Shown here: positions 4,807 through 7,886 of the stretch, piece after piece
Numbering within the stretch: position 1 is the stretch's first letter
How the letters are laid out: the number at the start of each line of letters is the position of its first letter
DNA from: JBFKUL01 sp041635755
GTDB lineage: Bacteria > Pseudomonadota > Gammaproteobacteria > Burkholderiales > SG8-39
NCBI GenBank assembly: GCA_041635755.1
Contig: JBFKUL010000127.1
Coordinates: 1 to 7,886 of the forward strand
DNA length: 7,886 bases
Direction of reading: 5' to 3'
Notes under the pieces: generated by a model
The model's input: only the letters and a program-made list of their open reading frames with translations
What the model was told of the DNA's origin: nothing
Databases searched by the model: none
Position numbers and translations under genes: made by a program

Positions 4807-6342
4807 CTAGTGCGAAGCGGCCTGGACTTCGGCGCCCTTCGCCGTCGGCTTGAGCCAGACGACGGGCTTGCCGAGCGCCGTACCGAGCGCCTTGCCCTCG
4901 GGATCGGCGAGCGCCGCCTCGCGCGCCCGGCGCACCGCTGCCGCCTGTTCCTGCGGCGGTGCGCTCGCCGGGTTGTCCACCAGCGCCTCGAGCAGCGCGA
5001 GAAAGTTCGCTTTGCCGCGTCGATGGGTCTCACCGTAGCCCTTGACCAAGCGCGCGCACTCGGCGATCTCGAGTGCGAGCCCGGGGTCACGAGCCGCCGC
5101 CTCGCGCACGTGAGCGAGCCAGCGCTCGATCAGCTGCTGCTCGTCCGCAAAGCGCATGCTGCGCGGGCGCCAGGGCTTGAGCCAGGCGAGCGCCCGCACC
5201 AGCGCATAGCCCAGCGCGCCGGAGGTCTTGAGATGCATGCCGACGTTGTAGGCGTCGAGCTTGCCGCGGCGCTCCGCCCAGGCGACCAGCCGGCGCCCGA
5301 GTGTCGGCGGCAGCATCGAGGCGAGCTCCTCGAGGCCGGGCTTGAGGAAGTCGATCACTACCACCGGCTCGCCGGGCTTTGCCCCGACCTCGCGGCGCAC
5401 GCGCTCGAAGCGCGAGCGACGTGTCTTCAGGTCCGCCACGCGGACGATGTCTTCGTAGCTCATCCATACCGCGAGGTGCCGCCCGGTCTCGCGCGTAAGC
5501 GCGAATTCAGGCCCGCGATCGACCTGCAGCACCTGGCGCATGCGCTCAAGGTACTGGGCTGCATAGGCTTCGCCCTGGTAGTCGAGCAGGCGCTCGACGC
5601 CGAGCGACAGGATCTCGTGCACGGGTTGCGGAAACTCGGCCGCCACGCGCGCGTCGATTTTCTTCGCCGCGGGGGCCGGCGCTGGCGCCTCAGCCGAAAC
5701 AACCCGCGTGCCGGCGGCAATCTCGTAGCCGGCGGCGAAGCCCTTCAGGCTCGCCTCGGCGCCGCGGCCGCCGCGACGGATGGCCGTCTCGCAGGCCTCG
5801 CGCGGCATCGGCAAAGCGCCCGAGCCGGCCATGGCGCCGAACAGCACCGCGTTGATCACGGTCCCGCTTTGGCGTGCAAGCTCGCGCATGTCGGCGAGCA
5901 CCGCCTTCTTCGCCAGACCTTCGGCCGCCTTGAGCACGCGATCGCTGTCAAAGCGCCCGTCGGCCATCTGCATCTTCTCCGAGGTGGAGTAGATGCGATG
6001 CGTCGAGGCAATGAGCGTGGTGCGGTCGGGGCTGACATAGCCGTTCTGCATCGCGCGCCCGGCCTCGATGAGCTCAGAGGCGACCATGATGTCGACGTTG
6101 CCCGGGTTGGGCGTGAGCGACATCACGGGCTCACGGGCGCCGAGCAGCTCGCGTTTCGCCGGATAGATCTCGAGATAGTAGGTCGTGGCGCCGGTGCGCT
6201 GCGCGACGCCCGGGATCGAGGTGCTCTGCGCCGGAAAGCCGCATTGCGCGGCGGCGTCGATCAGCCAGTCGGCCATGACGCCGCCGCCCTCGCCGCCGAG
6301 CGCTGCGACCAGCAGCGTGAGGGTGCGCTCGGGCAGGCTCAT
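4807..6342 (-). CDS. iorB: Indolepyruvate oxidoreductase subunit beta, long form with C-terminal extra domain
   Basis: A 511-residue beta subunit of indolepyruvate:ferredoxin oxidoreductase, which with IorA converts arylpyruvates and CoA to aryl-acetyl-CoA, CO2 and reduced ferredoxin. The N-terminal part (about 1-215) is the 2-oxoacid oxidoreductase gamma-type catalytic domain: VAALGGEGGGVMADW with glycines around residues 16-21, then SIPGVAQRTGATTYYLEIYP and the MSLTPNPGNVDIMVASEL stretch. A Pro/Ala-rich linker (near 217-228, APAPAPAAKK) joins it to a C-terminal region of about 280 residues resembling the DUF6537-type domain found in proteobacterial IOR proteins, absent from the short (about 200-residue) archaeal beta subunits. 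The ATG at 6342 sits in an ATGA overlap with the iorA stop; the longer in-frame extension to 6483 lies over iorA in another frame and is rejected. Cytoplasmic, no membrane segment. The GGEGGG loop and neighbour iorA make the call secure. Confidence 0.93.
   Translation of the reverse strand: MSLPERTLTLLVAALGGEGGGVMADWLIDAAAQCGFPAQSTSIPGVAQRTGATTYYLEIYPAKRELLGAREPVMSLTPNPGNVDIMVASELIEAGRAMQNGYVSPDRTTLIASTHRIYSTSEKMQMADGRFDSDRVLKAAEGLAKKAVLADMRELARQSGTVINAVLFGAMAGSGALPMPREACETAIRRGGRGAEASLKGFAAGYEIAAGTRVVSAEAPAPAPAAKKIDARVAAEFPQPVHEILSLGVERLLDYQGEAYAAQYLERMRQVLQVDRGPEFALTRETGRHLAVWMSYEDIVRVADLKTRRSRFERVRREVGAKPGEPVVVIDFLKPGLEELASMLPPTLGRRLVAWAERRGKLDAYNVGMHLKTSGALGYALVRALAWLKPWRPRSMRFADEQQLIERWLAHVREAAARDPGLALEIAECARLVKGYGETHRRGKANFLALLEALVDNPASAPPQEQAAAVRRAREAALADPEGKALGTALGKPVVWLKPTAKGAEVQAASH
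6339..6342 (-). other. ATGA start/stop overlap, iorA to iorB
   Basis: The iorA TGA (6341-6339) overlaps the iorB ATG (6342-6340) by four bases. This fits coupled synthesis of two subunits of one enzyme. Confidence 0.92.
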
Positions 6343-7886
6343 GCGCCCGCTCGCGGCGCAAACAGGCCGATCACCGCCGCGCGCAAGCGCTCGACGAAGC
6401 GGTCCCAGCCGCGCGGGTTCTGCACCACTTCGGCGCGATAGAACGACGGGCAGAGTACCGCCGCGTGCGCGTTCTCGCCGCACAGCCCGCAGCCCACGCA
6501 GCCATCGATGACGGTGGCCACCGGGTCCTTGCGCAGCGGATCAGGGTTGTCTTTGATGGTGAGCGTCGGACAGCCCGAGAGCCGGATGCACGAGTGATCC
6601 CCCGTGCACGTGTCCTCGTCGACGCCGTACTTGACGCGCACCACGCGCTTGCCCTCGGCGAGCTTCTTCGCGTTCTCGGGCCGCACGCGGCGCTGGCGCT
6701 CGAGCTGGCACTCGCCCTCGGCAATGATCACCTTCAAGCCTTTCTCGTGCGTGGTCATCGCCTCGCGCAGCGTCTTCGCGACGTCGCCGACGTGATAGTT
6801 GTGCACGGTCTTCAGCCACTTCACGCCGATGCCCTTGAGCGCATCCTCGATGCCCATGTCCTGCGCCTTGTGCTCGCTGTGCTGCCAGGACGAGGGCAGC
6901 TCCTGCGTGCCGGTGGCCGAGCTGTAGCCGTTCTTCATGATGACGAGCACGCCGTCGTCCTTGTTGAACACCGCGTTCGCCACGCCGGAAGTGAGGCCGT
7001 TGTGCCAGAAACCGCCGTCGCCCATCATCGTGACGGTGCGCTTGCCGAACATCGGGTGCACCGCGGAGTTCGACGCCAGCCCCAGCCCATAGCCGAGCAC
7101 GGTGTGGCCGATGTTGAACGGCGGCAGCGCCGAGAAGGTGTGGCAGCCGATATCGGCCGAGAGGTGGAACGCGCCAAGCTCCTTCTCGATCACCTTCATC
7201 GCCGCGAACACCGGGCGCTCGGGGCAGCCGACGCAGAAGCCCGGCGGTCGCGCCGGCACCGGTGCGCCGAGCAGCACGGCGGCGTTCTTCTTCGATGCGG
7301 TGAGCGCCTCGAACACCGCGTGCACGCGGCTCGAATCGAACCCGGCAGGCGCGGCGTGCTCGATGAAGCGCGCGACGCCCGTGAGTACCACCTCGCCGGT
7401 GAATTCGCCCGCGAGCGGCAGCACGCGATCGTGCTCGCTCGCGCCCTCCTTGCCGTAGACTCGGGTGGCATTCACCTCGTGGCGGCGCAGGGTGGCGAGA
7501 ATCGCCTGCTCGAGATACGCGGGCTGGCCTTCTTCGACGATCAGGACGGCTTTCTTTCCGGCGCAAAAGCCGGTGATCTCTTCAGGCACCAGCGGGTAGG
7601 TCACATTCATGCAATAAATCGGCACGCGCGTGCTGCCGAAGGCGTCGGCGAGCCCGAGCTGCTGCAGCGCGCGCAGCGTCACGTTGTACATGCCGCCCTG
7701 GCACAGGATGCCCACGTCGTCGAGGTCGCCCTCGAAGGTTTCATTCAGGCGCTGCTCGCGGATGTACTTCACCGCCGCGGGCCAGCGCACTTCGACTTTG
7801 TGCTTCTCCTGTGCGTAGGTCGAGGGCGGCAGGCAGATGCGCGCGTAATCGAAGTCCGGGTTCTCGAGGAAGCGGCGCTTGGAGAA
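6339..7886 (-). CDS. iorA: Indolepyruvate ferredoxin oxidoreductase subunit alpha, 5' end outside window
   Basis: The reading frame is open to base 7886 (my translation of the edge begins FSKRRFLENPDFDYARICLP), so the visible 515 residues are the C-terminal part of a subunit usually above 600-700 residues; a GTG at 7790 is internal, not the start. The thiamine-pyrophosphate PYR domain is mostly missing. Visible are a transketolase-C-like middle region (LCQGGMYNVTL to the VEEGQPAYLE stretch), the hallmark RPPGFCVGCPERP, the TPP-binding domain (ADIGCHTF, MGDGGFWHNGLTSG, MKNGYSSATGTQ) and a C-terminal ferredoxin-like domain. That domain carries CTGDHSCIRLSGCPTL and CVGCGLCGENAHAAVLCPS. The first motif has three cysteines in C-x5-C-x5-C spacing and the second has C-x2-C-x2-C-x8-C, both unlike the classical CxxCxxCxxxC. 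The role is oxidative decarboxylation of indolepyruvate, phenylpyruvate and hydroxyphenylpyruvate from aromatic amino acids. It is transcribed with iorB. Confidence 0.93.
   Translation of the reverse strand, partial: FSKRRFLENPDFDYARICLPPSTYAQEKHKVEVRWPAAVKYIREQRLNETFEGDLDDVGILCQGGMYNVTLRALQQLGLADAFGSTRVPIYCMNVTYPLVPEEITGFCAGKKAVLIVEEGQPAYLEQAILATLRRHEVNATRVYGKEGASEHDRVLPLAGEFTGEVVLTGVARFIEHAAPAGFDSSRVHAVFEALTASKKNAAVLLGAPVPARPPGFCVGCPERPVFAAMKVIEKELGAFHLSADIGCHTFSALPPFNIGHTVLGYGLGLASNSAVHPMFGKRTVTMMGDGGFWHNGLTSGVANAVFNKDDGVLVIMKNGYSSATGTQELPSSWQHSEHKAQDMGIEDALKGIGVKWLKTVHNYHVGDVAKTLREAMTTHEKGLKVIIAEGECQLERQRRVRPENAKKLAEGKRVVRVKYGVDEDTCTGDHSCIRLSGCPTLTIKDNPDPLRKDPVATVIDGCVGCGLCGENAHAAVLCPSFYRAEVVQNPRGWDRFVERLRAAVIGLFAPRAGA

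Noticed and set aside
4810..6441. Long open frame (543 codons) antisense to iorB
   Set aside because: Arg/Ala/His-rich with no family motif and no ribosome binding site; it mirrors the codon structure of iorB.
1..7886. Mobile element, defence system, CRISPR array or prophage
   Set aside because: No transposase, integrase, terminal repeats, direct-repeat array or defence-type domain was seen. Composition and codon use look uniform across the window.

Overview
The window is GC-rich, tightly packed bacterial chromosome with a strong G/C bias at third codon positions. Gene content and protein style suggest a betaproteobacterium, probably Burkholderiales or a relative. That placement is inference, because no rRNA or other marker gene is present. 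I see no tRNA, rRNA, CRISPR array, insertion sequence, integrase or attachment site. Seven protein-coding genes fill almost everything, and two of them run off the window edges.

Layout, left to right. (1) 1-501, minus strand: the N-terminal part of a MOFRL-type glycerate 2-kinase, leaving through the left edge. (2) 502-567: a short divergent spacer with weak promoter candidates for both directions. (3) 568-2049, plus strand: a complete M81/MlrC-type metallopeptidase, the only plus-strand gene. (4) 2046-7886, minus strand: five co-directional genes. In transcription order these are iorA (5' end outside the window), iorB, gentisate 1,2-dioxygenase, an HGGYW-type alpha/beta hydrolase and a transglutaminase-like protein. 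The metallopeptidase and transglutaminase-like genes converge, and their stop codons interlock on one CTAG.

How the genes may work together. iorA and iorB share a 4-nt ATGA overlap and form an indolepyruvate (arylpyruvate):ferredoxin oxidoreductase. This enzyme turns arylpyruvates from aromatic amino acid transamination into aryl-acetyl-CoA thioesters. A 154-nt spacer with a candidate promoter separates them from the ring-cleaving gentisate dioxygenase. After a further 70 nt with a GC-rich hairpin comes the alpha/beta hydrolase, whose stop overlaps the transglutaminase-like start by 4 nt. The dioxygenase points to aromatic-ring catabolism. The usual later gentisate steps (maleylpyruvate isomerase, fumarylpyruvate hydrolase) are not in the window, so the pathway is elsewhere, partly outside the window, or the dioxygenase has another substrate.

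Most of this is recognisable catabolic gene content, and I find no convincing evidence of a wholly new system. The points most worth checking are the translationally coupled hydrolase/transglutaminase-like pair beside a ring-cleavage dioxygenase, apparent active-site substitutions in both of those proteins, the unusual cysteine spacing in the IorA ferredoxin domain, and the possibly leaderless glycerate kinase.
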